A DNA stretch of 64,000 bases from an uncultured Actinomycetes bacterium. Lineage in GTDB: Bacteria > Actinomycetota > Acidimicrobiia > Acidimicrobiales > Acidimicrobilacustridaceae. The stretch is taken from assembly GCA_937876315.1 (NCBI GenBank), contig CALEHQ010000028.1:1-64000 (forward strand), written 5' to 3'. Position 1 is the first letter of the stretch. The number at the start of each line of letters is the position of its first letter. Position numbers and translations under genes: made by a program. Shown in pieces: positions 1 to 7,507 of the stretch. Under the pieces are notes generated by a model. That model saw only the letters and a program-made list of their open reading frames with translations, did no database searches and was not told the DNA's origin.

Positions 1-31
1 CGTTCGTCATCAGGTCCTTGAGCTCAGACAT
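1..31 (-). CDS. 5' end of an unidentified gene (partial)
   Basis: Only the first ten codons are inside the window, reading MSELKDLMTN. The ATG at 31 follows directly after the stop codon of the upstream broken glycosyltransferase frame and has a good ribosome binding site (AAGGAG about 6 nt before it), so a real start is likely. Too little is visible to assign a function; its position next to a glycosyltransferase suggests a surface polysaccharide gene, which is only an inference. Confidence 0.5.
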   Translation of the reverse strand, partial: MSELKDLMTN

Positions 32-661
32 TCATGTCTCCTTCGCTGTGTTTGGCTCACGCAACATTACCTGAGCCGATGGAACCCTGGCGACCGGAAC
101 TCCCGCATACTGAATGCGCCACGCGAAGTCGATATCACTCGACCGTTGAAAGGCCGTATCGAAGCCGTGAATGGCGTCGAAATCGGAGCGCCGCATGGAC
201 ATATTGCATGAGTCTCCGGATGTGAGATGACCCATGACGACCTTCGGTGTTGATCCGGTCGGCCACGCGTCTTCAGGAGGAGCGACCGACCCGGCGATCA
301 ATCCGGATCGGCTTCCCACTGCGAGGCAGTAGCTCACGAGAACTGGCGCCGTAATGCTCTACAGCCAGTCGGGGTGCACCACGTCATCGGCATCGCAGAA
401 TGCCAACACTTCACCGACGGATCCTCGGACGGCGGTGTTCCGAACGTCGGCGACGCCAGTGCAGGTGGACGCGTCAACGACAACGAGATGTTCGAACCTT
501 CCGACGAATGCCTCGACGACAAAGGCGAGTCCATCGCTTGAGCCGTGATCGGCCACGATGACCTCGAATTGCCGGGTCGTGCGCTGGGTGGCGAGGGCCT
601 CGAGTTGGGCCGGGAGACTTGTGGCCATGTTTCGAACCGGGATGATGACCGACACGAACAC
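32..661 (-). pseudogene. family 2 glycosyltransferase, broken by in-frame TAG
   Basis: The first 100 codons (661 down to 362) read as the N-terminal half of a GT2 glycosyltransferase: VSVIIPVRN strand-loop, EVIVADHGSSDG, and the sugar-nucleotide/metal motif FCDADD. A TAG at 359-361 then interrupts the frame, and the same frame continues without shift to 32-34 with a recognisable second half (CNMSMRRSDFDAIHGFD, then SSDIDFAWRIQYAGV). A single C-to-T or G-to-T type change from CAG or GAG would explain the TAG. The C-terminus after the DFAW segment is also shorter than usual for GT2 proteins. A TAGGAT box at 668-673 sits 6 nt before the GTG start. Either a decaying gene, a read error, or (less likely) two co-operating fragments. 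Confidence 0.75.
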
Positions 662-667
662 GGAGAG

Positions 668-673
668 ATCCTA
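668..673 (-). promoter_or_regulatory. -10 box of a leaderless promoter (glycosyltransferase)
   Basis: TAGGAT on the minus strand ends exactly 6 nt before the GTG start at 661, which would place transcription initiation on the start codon. Confidence 0.4.
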
Positions 674-736
674 GAAGCGACAACCGGTCACCGAGAGTCG
701 AGGCTCGGCAGGGGGATGTATCGTGCTCAGGCACAA

Positions 737-820
737 GCCCGGATGGCGGAATTGGCAGACGCAGGGGGCTTAAACCCCCCGGCCTTTCGGGGCTTGTGGG
801 TTCAAATCCCACTCCGGGCA
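737..820 (+). tRNA. tRNA-Leu (anticodon TAA)
   Basis: An 84-nt class II tRNA. The acceptor stem GCCCGGA (737-743) pairs perfectly with TCCGGGC (813-819), followed by discriminator A820; CCA is not encoded. The anticodon stem is GGGGG/CCCCC (764-768 with 776-780) with loop CTTAAAC, giving anticodon TAA at 771-773. A variable arm is closed by GGCCTTTCGGGGCT-like pairing and the T arm is GTGGG-TTCAAAT-CCCAC. The anticodon and the long variable arm both indicate leucine. Its 3' end is duplicated at 3397-3429 and is the probable integration site of the downstream segment. Confidence 0.95.
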
Positions 821-823
821 CTG
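791..823 (+). repeat. 33-bp direct repeat, tRNA copy (candidate attL)
   Basis: The 3' part of the tRNA-Leu gene plus three bases beyond it is repeated exactly at 3397-3429. Sequence diverges immediately after the repeat at both places. tRNA 3' ends are the classic targets of tyrosine-recombinase elements, and both copies have the same orientation, as expected for attL/attR. Confidence 0.7.
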
Positions 824-1037
824 TTGGACTTGGGATCGTGGGCTCGACGATCAGCTACCTGAGGCTGTTCTTCATTGCGCTACTCAATGCATTCTCAGTG
901 CCCGTTCGAAAACTACTCCCGTGAGACCACGAGTAGGTCGAGTTGACGTTCGGTGAGCGGTTTACATCTCATCCGGTGACGGCCCACCGCTGGTCACTGT
1001 CCTGCCTGACTGCGCAGGAAATCGAAAGTAGACGCTG

Positions 1038-1466
1038 TCACCGACCGCCCCGTCGATTGGCATTCTGCCTGGGCTGTGCTGCGGTCACCTCGGCGCGCAG
1101 TGTTGCGCTGAGAGCCTCGCCGATGTCGAGTTGTTCCCGCAGGCGTTGGCAGCGTTCCTCGGCCAGTTCGGCGAACATCGTGAGCCGGTCAACCAACCCC
1201 GTCCGATCCCGCGTCGATGTCGCCGGGTCGGCGAGACGATCGCGGACGGTGAACAGGTCACGCATTTCCTCGATGGTCAGTTCGAGCGGTTTCATTTTTT
1301 TGACGAGGCGGAGTCGGTCGATGTCGTCGTCGGTGTAGAGACGGAACCCACCGGCGGAGCGTCCGCTCGGGAGGACGAGTTCGGCTTCTTCGTAATAGCG
1401 GATGGTGCGCAGCGAGAGTCCGACAGCGTCAGCGACCTCACCGATCTGGTGCATTCGTGGTTCCAT
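1038..1466 (-). CDS. MerR-family transcriptional regulator
   Basis: A 142-residue DNA-binding regulator. The N-terminus carries the MerR winged helix-turn-helix (IGEVADAVGLSLRTIRYYEE, then the wing GRSAGGFRLYTDDDIDRL) and is followed by a dimerisation helix rich in Arg and Glu (about residues 75-125). No Cys pair typical of metal-sensing MerR proteins is seen, so the signal is unknown. The ATG at 1466 is preferred because AAGGAGG lies 5 nt upstream; an upstream in-frame extension has no such site. It lies 31 nt downstream of the SulP gene on the same strand, so both are probably one transcript. A dyad at 3110-3129 upstream of the pair looks like its operator, implying autoregulation. Confidence 0.88.
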   Translation of the reverse strand: MEPRMHQIGEVADAVGLSLRTIRYYEEAELVLPSGRSAGGFRLYTDDDIDRLRLVKKMKPLELTIEEMRDLFTVRDRLADPATSTRDRTGLVDRLTMFAELAEERCQRLREQLDIGEALSATLRAEVTAAQPRQNANRRGGR

Positions 1467-1497
1467 GCGGCCTCCTTCGGGGTGCGGCCTGGTCTCG

Positions 1498-3009
1498 TCA
1501 GTGGCCCGCGCCGAGGTTCCCACTCAGTTCATGCCACTTGGCACTGGGTTCGTTCATCCCGATGATCTGCACGTGTTTTCCCTTGTTGTGGTATTTGAGC
1601 ACAATCGCATCGAGAGCCGCGACCGTCGAGGAGTCGTAGATTTGGGCTTCGGCCAGGTCGATGATCACGTTCTGAGGGTCGTGGGCGTAATCGAACTGAT
1701 AGATGAGGTCGTTGCTCGACGCGAAGAACAGCACCCCGCGCACGGCGTAGACGCAGGTATCGTCGTCGGGATGGTCGACACATACGACGTCGGTGAAGTG
1801 AGCGACGCGACGGGCGAAGAAGATCATGGCGACGACCACACCGAGGATGACGCCGTAGGCGAGGTTGTGGGTCAGCACGGTGACGGCGACGGTGACCGCC
1901 ATGATGGTCGTGGCGCTCAACGGCATCGTCCGAAGTGTGCGGGGATCGACGCTGTGCCAGTCCATGGTGCCGACTGACACCATGATCATCACTGCCACGA
2001 GGGCGGCCATCGGGATCCGGGCCACGACGTCGCCGAGGCCGACCACCAGGATCAGCAGGAACACGCCGGCGGCGAAGGTCGAGATCCGAGTGCGCGCCCC
2101 GGAGGTCTTCACGTTGATCATGGTCTGGCCGATCATGGCGCAGCCACCCATACCGCCGAAGAAGCCGGTGACGATGTTGGCGACGCCCTGGCCCCAACCT
2201 TCGCGGGACTTATCGGAATGGGTGTCGGTGATGTCATCGACGAGTTTGGCTGTCATCAGCGACTCGAGGAGCCCGACGATCGCCATTGCGAACGCGTAGG
2301 GGGCGATGATCGACAGAGTGTCGAGGTTGAACGGCACGTCGGGGATGAACCACGACGGCAGGCTGCTAGGCAGTTCGCCCTTGTCGCCGACGGTGGGGAT
2401 GTCCATGCCAAATGCGACGGCAACGATGGTGAGCAGCACGATCACGACGAGTGGTGCCGGTACAGCCCGCATGAACCTGGGCAGGAACACCAGCAGTGCG
2501 ATTCCGATCGCGACGAGCGGATAGACCACAGCGGGCACATCGATCAGTTCCGGGAGTTGTGCGGTGAAGATCAGGATGGCGAGCGCATTGACAAACCCGA
2601 CCATCACGCTGCGCGGTACAAATCGCATCAACTTGGCCACTCCCGCGACGCTGAACACCACCTGGATCACCCCGGCGAGCAGCACCGTTGCGATCAGATA
2701 GTTGAGGCCGTAATCCTTCACGACGGGCGCGATCACGAGAGCGACGGCGCCGGTTGCGGCGGAGATCATGGCGCGACGCCCGCCCACGACAGAGATGGTC
2801 ACTGCCATCGTGAACGATGCGAACAACCCGACCTGTGGATCGACGCCGGCGAGGATCGAGAACGAGATCGCCTCGGGAATCAGCGCCAAGGACACAGCGA
2901 GACCGGCGAGTAACTCGATACGCAGTCGTTTTGCTGAGCGCAGGGTGTTTCGCACCGACGACTCGTCGATGTCGACGTGTTCGCCGAGGGGAATGGCAGA
3001 GGTACTCAC
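1498..3009 (-). CDS. SulP-family anion transporter with STAS domain
   Basis: A 503-residue inner membrane transporter of the SulP/SLC26 family, which moves sulfate, bicarbonate or related anions. About ten to twelve hydrophobic segments run from residue 30 to 390 (for example LLAGLAVSLALIPEAISFSI, which contains the family's conserved first-helix region), followed by a C-terminal cytoplasmic STAS domain (GVLFFASSNDLIYQF, then VIIDLAEAQIYDSSTVAALD). The GTG at 3009 is chosen since it begins a short hydrophilic leader before helix 1; the open frame runs further upstream but that part crosses the displaced tRNA fragment and is not coding-like. Substrate cannot be told from sequence. It forms an operon with the MerR gene inside the tRNA-bounded segment, an unusual pairing. 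Confidence 0.9.
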   Translation of the reverse strand: MSTSAIPLGEHVDIDESSVRNTLRSAKRLRIELLAGLAVSLALIPEAISFSILAGVDPQVGLFASFTMAVTISVVGGRRAMISAATGAVALVIAPVVKDYGLNYLIATVLLAGVIQVVFSVAGVAKLMRFVPRSVMVGFVNALAILIFTAQLPELIDVPAVVYPLVAIGIALLVFLPRFMRAVPAPLVVIVLLTIVAVAFGMDIPTVGDKGELPSSLPSWFIPDVPFNLDTLSIIAPYAFAMAIVGLLESLMTAKLVDDITDTHSDKSREGWGQGVANIVTGFFGGMGGCAMIGQTMINVKTSGARTRISTFAAGVFLLILVVGLGDVVARIPMAALVAVMIMVSVGTMDWHSVDPRTLRTMPLSATTIMAVTVAVTVLTHNLAYGVILGVVVAMIFFARRVAHFTDVVCVDHPDDDTCVYAVRGVLFFASSNDLIYQFDYAHDPQNVIIDLAEAQIYDSSTVAALDAIVLKYHNKGKHVQIIGMNEPSAKWHELSGNLGAGH

Positions 3010-3109
3010 AGGTGTAGAACTCCAGTAGTTGGGGAATGGCTGGGGTCGACCTTGCGGAGACACAGGGACCCGCCAACGCGTCACACGCTGCAGATGCAGC
3101 GGCTGAACC

Positions 3110-3129
3110 CTACCCTCACGTAAGGGTAG
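3110..3129 (-). promoter_or_regulatory. dyad, probable MerR-family operator
   Basis: Perfect 7-bp inverted repeat CTACCCT / AGGGTAG separated by CACGTA, about 100 bp upstream of the SulP start. MerR-family proteins bind dyads of this size inside long promoter spacers, and ACCCTnACGTnAGGGT-like cores are common for them. There is no T-run after it, so it is not a terminator. Confidence 0.5.
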
Positions 3130-3396
3130 AGATTGGGGATGGCGCAACCTCTTCATCCTCGAGCGTTCGTCGCGCCTGGCGCCAGAGCGATCTACACCCA
3201 TTGGTGAGCGCTCGAACTGCGCGGTGCTGACTCGGCCCGGTGGGTAATCCGTTCTCAATTCGTGCTCAGTAACTCCCGGGACCAGCCGGAATCGCTGGAC
3301 TGGGCAGGAACGAAACCCAGTAGTTTCTGGACTTTTCGGACTGAGCGAGACAGGACGGACAGATTTCCGTCGGCCTGAACCCTCCGGCCCTTCGGG

Positions 3397-3429
3397 GGCT
3401 TGTGGGTTCAAATCCCACTCCGGGCACTG
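3397..3429 (+). repeat. 33-bp direct repeat, displaced tRNA-Leu 3' end (candidate attR)
   Basis: Exact copy of 791-823. Homology with imperfect match continues a further 20 or so bases upstream into the variable arm (3378-3396), but there is no anticodon stem, D arm or 5' acceptor strand, so it is not a functional tRNA gene. Confidence 0.7.
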
Positions 3430-3504
3430 CAGGTAGAGCACAGCGTCCCGAACATGCATCTCCCGTCGGAGGACTTTGGTCGGGAATGGGGGGTTCGTCT
3501 GGTG

Positions 3505-3525
3505 GCTCGAACGTGAAGTTCGAGC
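3505..3525. promoter_or_regulatory. inverted repeat upstream of DUF418 gene
   Basis: GCTCGAAC, 5-nt spacer GTGAA, GTTCGAGC: perfect 8-bp arms 35 nt before the chosen start of the DUF418 gene. It resembles an actinobacterial LexA box (CGAAC-N4-GTTCG) but has a 5-nt spacer. No T-run follows. Operator of unknown factor at best. Confidence 0.3.
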
Positions 3526-3559
3526 GGAGCAGAGCAGGAGCCTTAGTAGTGTCGACTCC

Positions 3560-4732
3560 GTGACCTCAGCGGAGAACGATGTTCCGGCGAGTTCGCTCCC
3601 CGACTCTCTTCGCGTGACGAATCTGGACTTGATCCGCGGTCTGGCAGTGCTCGGCATCCTCTTCATGAACGCCGTGTCATTCGGGCTCGTTCCTGCCGCG
3701 TATTTCAACCTGTCGGCAGGTGGTGATCAATCATGGCTCGACTGGATCATCGGTGCGGCCGGCGAGGTCTTGATCGACCAGAAGACCATGGCCCTTTTCT
3801 CGATGCTGTTCGGCACGGGAATCGTGCTTTTCGCCGACCGCGCTGCGACAAAGTCCGGCCATCCGGTCGCGCTGTCGTTGTGGCGCAACTTCCTGTTGCT
3901 TCTGATCGGTCTCGCACACAGCATGATCTGGGAGGGCGACGTACTCGTGATCTACGCGCTGTGTGCCCCGTTCCTCGTCCTGATGAGGAACGTAAGGCCT
4001 CGCCGACTCCTGATCGTCGGAGCCACACTCGTCCTCTGGTCTGCCGCGCTCGCTCCGATTGTTCAACGCTCCATACCTGCAGACGGTCTCGGCCTCGGGG
4101 ACTATTGGCTCACCGACGGGTCATCAATGTCGGACCTTGTCGGATTGTTCCTGATCAACGACTTCTTCGCCCGTTCATCGGGGATGATGCTGATCGGTGT
4201 CGCCCTCTATCGACTCGAGATCATCCAGGGCGCAAAACCGGCCGAGTTCTATCGCCGGATGGCACTCTGGGGTCTCGGCATCGGCCTTCCCATTGCGATG
4301 GCCGGGCTTGCGTTCCAGATTGCATCCGACTTCTCGCCGGCCATAGCGGTGATCGGCGAAGTTCCGAACACGATCGCAACGATTCCGATCGCCCTCGGCT
4401 ACCTCGCACTGATCACCCTCTGGAACCAACGTCCGGTGACCCGGATCCACAAGCGGGTGCGTGCCGTGGGGCGTATGGCCCTGACCAACTATCTCGCCCA
4501 GACGTTGCTCGGAATCGTGATCCTCGGCACCCTTGCAGACCCTGCGACGAACAGTCGCACCACCGTTATCATTTTCGTCTTTGCCGTAGCCGGGCTCCAA
4601 CTCGCCTGGTCCCTGCCGTGGCTGAACCGATTCCGTTACGGACCGGCGGAATGGCTCTGGCGATGCGGCACCTACCGTCGTCGGGAGCCGCTGCGCCGAG
4701 GACCCGCTGGCGAGGGTGTCAACGGCCGGTAG
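3560..4732 (+). CDS. DUF418-family integral membrane protein
   Basis: A 390-residue multi-pass membrane protein. It opens with RVTNLDLIRGLAVLGILFMN, the typical first segment of DUF418 / acyltransferase-3-like membrane proteins, and ends with a conserved C-terminal block (VGRMALTNYLAQTLLGI, later YGPAEWLWRCGTY) characteristic of DUF418. Eight or so hydrophobic helices are visible. The biochemical role of this family is not established; relatives are often placed near stress or envelope genes. The GTG at 3560 gives the usual short leader before helix 1, but a TTG at 3476 in the same frame, close to a GGAGG, is an alternative. It stands alone between intergenic spacers and has a dyad upstream. 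Confidence 0.82.
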   Translation: MTSAENDVPASSLPDSLRVTNLDLIRGLAVLGILFMNAVSFGLVPAAYFNLSAGGDQSWLDWIIGAAGEVLIDQKTMALFSMLFGTGIVLFADRAATKSGHPVALSLWRNFLLLLIGLAHSMIWEGDVLVIYALCAPFLVLMRNVRPRRLLIVGATLVLWSAALAPIVQRSIPADGLGLGDYWLTDGSSMSDLVGLFLINDFFARSSGMMLIGVALYRLEIIQGAKPAEFYRRMALWGLGIGLPIAMAGLAFQIASDFSPAIAVIGEVPNTIATIPIALGYLALITLWNQRPVTRIHKRVRAVGRMALTNYLAQTLLGIVILGTLADPATNSRTTVIIFVFAVAGLQLAWSLPWLNRFRYGPAEWLWRCGTYRRREPLRRGPAGEGVNGR

Positions 4733-5025
4733 ATCGACCTCGTCGGCGGGTGCAAGGGTTGAGCGGTTCTCCGGCGCAGGAACACCGGATCGGGCGAGCT
4801 TGGTAGTCCACCCAGCCCGCCCAGTCTGGCGAAGTGCACGAAAGGTGCACAGCACAATGGCGCACCTGGCTGGACTCACGAGACTGAGAAGGACGATGGC
4901 CCGGATTCACTCACACCACCGCGCCGGCCGGCCATGTTGTGCGCATTCTGTGAGTGGAGAGATCGGAGTCAGCATGGTTCGAGGACGGGTCTGCCCGTGT
5001 GGAAGCACGTGGAGTTGGCGTATCG
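4733..5025. other. intergenic spacer, nothing recognised
   Basis: About 290 bases between the DUF418 gene and the frameshifted glycosyltransferase-like gene. Open frames here are short and carry no recognisable domain; a GTG at 4954 could be an earlier start of the following gene. Confidence 0.5.
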
Positions 5026-5941
5026 ATGGCGCCAACGAAGCAGTCTCAACACCTCGGCAATAACCTTCTCGAAGTGTGCCCCAGACGGATCGACTTCATC
5101 ACCTTCGGGGGTGGCAGGTCGGGTTTCGTTCGCGCTGCGCGTCGTTTGGCCACCGAGGCCAAGCGATCCGAGTTGTTCCAGACCTCCGAATCGATGACCG
5201 GCAAGGACCTGATCCGGGATCACCCGGACTTCACCACCCGTCACGCGTCAAGGCTCACAACGGCTACGCGCGGTTTTGGCTACTGGTTGTGGAAGCCCTA
5301 CCTCCTTGACAGTGCGCTGCGCGAGTCGTCGGCCGACTACCTGCTCTACCTCGACGCAGGGTGCGTGTTGAACCTTTCCAGTGCCCGCGCCCGGCAGCGA
5401 CTTGACGAGTACTGCGACATCGCCGACGAGAACGGCCTGGCAGTGATGCAGCTCCACCATCAGGAGCAAGCTTGGTGCAAGTCGGACACCATGGACCGGC
5501 TCGGACTCGATGAACTCGGTCGTTCCAGCGGCCAGATCCAAGGCGGGATCATTCTGATTAAACGCTCTCTTGCCACACAGGACTTCGTGCGGACTTGGCT
5601 CGAAATCTCCGAAGAGGATGACTGCCGGTATCTGGACGACTCACCAAGCACCCGCCCCAATCATCCCGACTTCAAGGAGCACCGACACCTTCAAGGAGCA
5701 CCGACACGATCAGGCGATCCTGAGCTGTTTGTGCAAGGTGGCGGACATTGTCCCCATCGCTGATGAGACCTTCTTCGCTCCCGACTGGTCGATCGGTGGC
5801 GCGGACCTGCCCATTTGGGCGGCCCGTCATCACTGGGGAAGCCGCTTCCGGCCGGTTGAGCCGCCTTCGCTCTCGCATAGGGCGGAATGGTGTCTCGATC
5901 GGGCCGAGCAGTGGTGGGCAGCTCACACGCGAGAGGGCTGA
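5026..5941 (+). pseudogene. glycosyltransferase-like protein, frameshifted by 19-bp duplication
   Basis: The first part encodes a nucleotide-sugar-transferase-like fold with FGYWLWKPYLLDSAL and YLLYLDAGC, a combination I associate with enzymes or accessory proteins of polysaccharide clusters. After HPDFKEHRH the frame is thrown out by a perfect 19-bp tandem duplication (5670-5688 and 5689-5707). Removing one copy joins it exactly to the continuing frame HDQAILSCLCKVADIVPIAD, which runs through FFAPDWSIGGADLPIWAARHH to the stop at 5941, giving about 298 intact residues. With both copies the product ends near 5763 with an unrelated tail. The ATG at 5026 is preferred; a GTG at 4954 is possible. 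The event looks recent because both frames are otherwise undamaged. Phase variation or an assembly error are alternatives to gene loss. Confidence 0.75.
5670..5707 (+). repeat. perfect 19-bp tandem duplication
   Basis: Unit CTTCAAGGAGCACCGACAC occurs twice in direct succession, 5670-5688 and 5689-5707. Since 19 is not a multiple of three, it frameshifts the host gene. Confidence 0.95.
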
Positions 5942-6373
5942 ACCACGCACACTTCATCGTGCCCAGGAACCGTCGCCTTGGCCCCCATCGACCGCAGCAT
6001 CCTTCGGGAGGTGGTGGCCGATGCCCGCTCCCGAACGCGTCGCACGACGCCGGCCCCGATGCAGCAGATCCAAAAAACTTCACGGGGGGCGCAGATGCTT
6101 CGTTAGCCGGTCCAGATCTCAATCGGGTGCCGGCGACGATCGCGTCGGAAAACAGTGTTGGTTAGACCGAACGCCTTGATTCTGTGTTTGTGCGAGGTGA
6201 GATATCAATCGTCAGCAGCAACGTCGTTGGCAATTCTTGGCCGACAGGTATCTCCTCTTGGTCGTGTGATGCGGATGCACAAGTGTCGAACTCGGCCAAA
6301 GCTGCGGTTGCGCTCGGTGTTTCTGCACCAGATCAGGCCGTCTGTTTTGGGTCTCAAGTGAGATCATCTCGAC
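5942..6373. other. intergenic region without convincing gene
   Basis: About 430 bases. A 42-codon frame from TTG 5978 to TAG 6106 (begins LAPIDRSILREVVADARSRT) continues in the same frame as the preceding stop codon and could be a remnant of a polysaccharide gene, but it has no ribosome site and no domain I recognise. Nothing else is supported. Confidence 0.4.
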
Positions 6374-7489
6374 TTAGCCGAGGACTTCATCAAGTTTAAC
6401 GAAGCGCCCCTCCTCGATGCTGCGATGGGCAGCAACACCGACAGCGACCGAAGCGAGCCCGTCGCGCAAAGTCACCGCCGGTTCACTCTCCGAAAGAATC
6501 GCGTCGCGCAGAGCAACATGTTCAAGGTACGACGCACCGTGGTGCATGCCGATGTGGCGAATATCGGGGTCGGCAACGGGCTCTGTGCTCACGTTCCCGT
6601 AACCAGCGGATCGTCGGCCGATGCGAACGATTCCCTCTGAAACCAATGCCTCTACTTTTCCAAGATGACCGACGACGGAGATCTCCTGTTCGTTACGGCT
6701 CGCTTCGGCGAACATGCATAAATCAAGCATGGCTCGAGCTCCGTGTTCGTACTCGATGATCACGAACGCGTTATCAAGAATGTCGGGAACTTCGCCGTCG
6801 TAGCGCTCGTCGAGATGATTCACATCTTGTGCACCACTTGCCATGACGCGAACCGGTCGGTCGTCGACGAGGAGGTTCATGAGGTCGAAGAAGTGACAGC
6901 ACTTCTCAACAAGCGTTCCGCCGGTGTTGCGATTAAATCGGTTCCAGTCGCCGACCTTCACCAAGAACGGGAATCGGTGCTCACGGATAGCGACCATCTG
7001 CACTTGGCCAACGGTTCCGGCTCGAATCTCGGCCAGCACTCTTTGGGTCGGGGGCATGAACCGGTACTCGAGTCCCATCCAGATGACGCGACCGGGACGG
7101 TCGGTGGCCTCGGCGCGATCGATCGCGTCTTTGCAGTGTTCGACGGTGGTACACAGCGGTTTCTCTACCAGTGTGTGTACACCGCTCTCGAGTACGTCGA
7201 GCAGGACTTCGTGATGGGTGTGATTGGGTGATGCGATCACCACGACATCGCAGAGCCCGGAATCGAGCAGTTCGCGATGATTGCTGAACGCAGCCATGTG
7301 AGCGCCGGGGTTCACGGCGGCATGGGCTCGATCGATGCTTTCTAAATGGGGATCGCTCACTGCCGTGACGATGGCACCTTCGAGATGTCCGATGTTGGCG
7401 ATGTGCTCGCGTCCCATCATTCCCGCGCCAATGATTCCGTAGCGCAGGACCTCGCCGGGTTGGGTTCGGCCGTCGGCGATTTCCACCAT
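6374..7489 (-). CDS. Gfo/Idh/MocA-family NAD(P)-dependent oxidoreductase
   Basis: A 371-residue soluble dehydrogenase. The Rossmann fingerprint is YGIIGAGMMGREH (residues 17-29), followed by the family signature EKPLCTT around residue 115 whose Lys takes part in catalysis, and a C-terminal alpha/beta domain (GGTLVEKCCHFFDLMNLL supplies the second conserved active-site region with His). Members oxidise or reduce sugar alcohols, inositols and sugar derivatives; the exact substrate here is unknown. It is transcribed away from the aldo/keto reductase gene at 7508, and the two share one overlapping -10 region, which suggests linked regulation and perhaps a common carbohydrate or polyol substrate. 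Confidence 0.9.
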   Translation of the reverse strand: MVEIADGRTQPGEVLRYGIIGAGMMGREHIANIGHLEGAIVTAVSDPHLESIDRAHAAVNPGAHMAAFSNHRELLDSGLCDVVVIASPNHTHHEVLLDVLESGVHTLVEKPLCTTVEHCKDAIDRAEATDRPGRVIWMGLEYRFMPPTQRVLAEIRAGTVGQVQMVAIREHRFPFLVKVGDWNRFNRNTGGTLVEKCCHFFDLMNLLVDDRPVRVMASGAQDVNHLDERYDGEVPDILDNAFVIIEYEHGARAMLDLCMFAEASRNEQEISVVGHLGKVEALVSEGIVRIGRRSAGYGNVSTEPVADPDIRHIGMHHGASYLEHVALRDAILSESEPAVTLRDGLASVAVGVAAHRSIEEGRFVKLDEVLG

Positions 7490-7494
7490 GGAAC

Positions 7495-7501
7495 TAGCCT
7501 A
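7495..7501. promoter_or_regulatory. shared, overlapping divergent -10 boxes
   Basis: TAGCCTA serves both strands: TAGCCT (7495-7500) lies 7 nt before GTG 7508 on the plus strand, and TAGGCT (7501-7496) lies 6 nt before ATG 7489 on the minus strand. Both would give leaderless transcripts, and both could not be melted by polymerase at the same time in opposite directions. Confidence 0.5.
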
Positions 7502-7507
7502 CGGCCC

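Larger units (their letters stand above)
791..3429. mobile_element. candidate tRNA-Leu-integrated mini-element (SulP + MerR)
   Basis: The segment between the two tRNA-derived 33-bp direct repeats carries only two genes, a SulP transporter and a MerR regulator, plus their presumed operator. No integrase, excisionase or transposase is visible, so if this is an integrated element it is a deletion remnant or a passively mobilised cargo unit. It lies in a stretch with two broken glycosyltransferase genes, consistent with a recombination-prone region. The alternative is that the downstream copy is merely the remains of a duplicated tRNA gene. Confidence 0.5.
3010..3559. other. intergenic region with operator, tRNA fragment and dyad
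   Basis: About 550 bases with no convincing gene. It contains the dyad at 3110-3129, the 33-bp tRNA-Leu 3' copy at 3397-3429 and an inverted repeat at 3505-3525. The open reading frames crossing it are short or are extensions of neighbouring genes. Confidence 0.6.

Noticed and set aside
2218-2913. 231-codon His/Asp-rich frame opposite the SulP gene
   Set aside because: It is an antisense shadow of transmembrane codons, which yields artificial His/Asp-rich sequence.
3110-3129. Terminator at the CTACCCT/AGGGTAG dyad
   Set aside because: No T-run on either strand and the 6-nt loop with 7-bp stem lies in a promoter region, so an operator is more likely.
3378-3429. A second tRNA-Leu gene
   Set aside because: Only the variable arm remnant, T arm and 3' acceptor strand are present; there is no D arm, anticodon stem or 5' acceptor strand.
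3505-3525. LexA box
   Set aside because: Spacer is 5 nt rather than 4, so it is kept only as an inverted repeat of unknown role.
3010-3708. Upstream extension of the SulP frame to 3708
   Set aside because: The frame stays open but the extra part crosses the displaced tRNA fragment and the dyad, has no hydrophobic or domain content, and the GTG at 3009 gives the normal SulP N-terminus.
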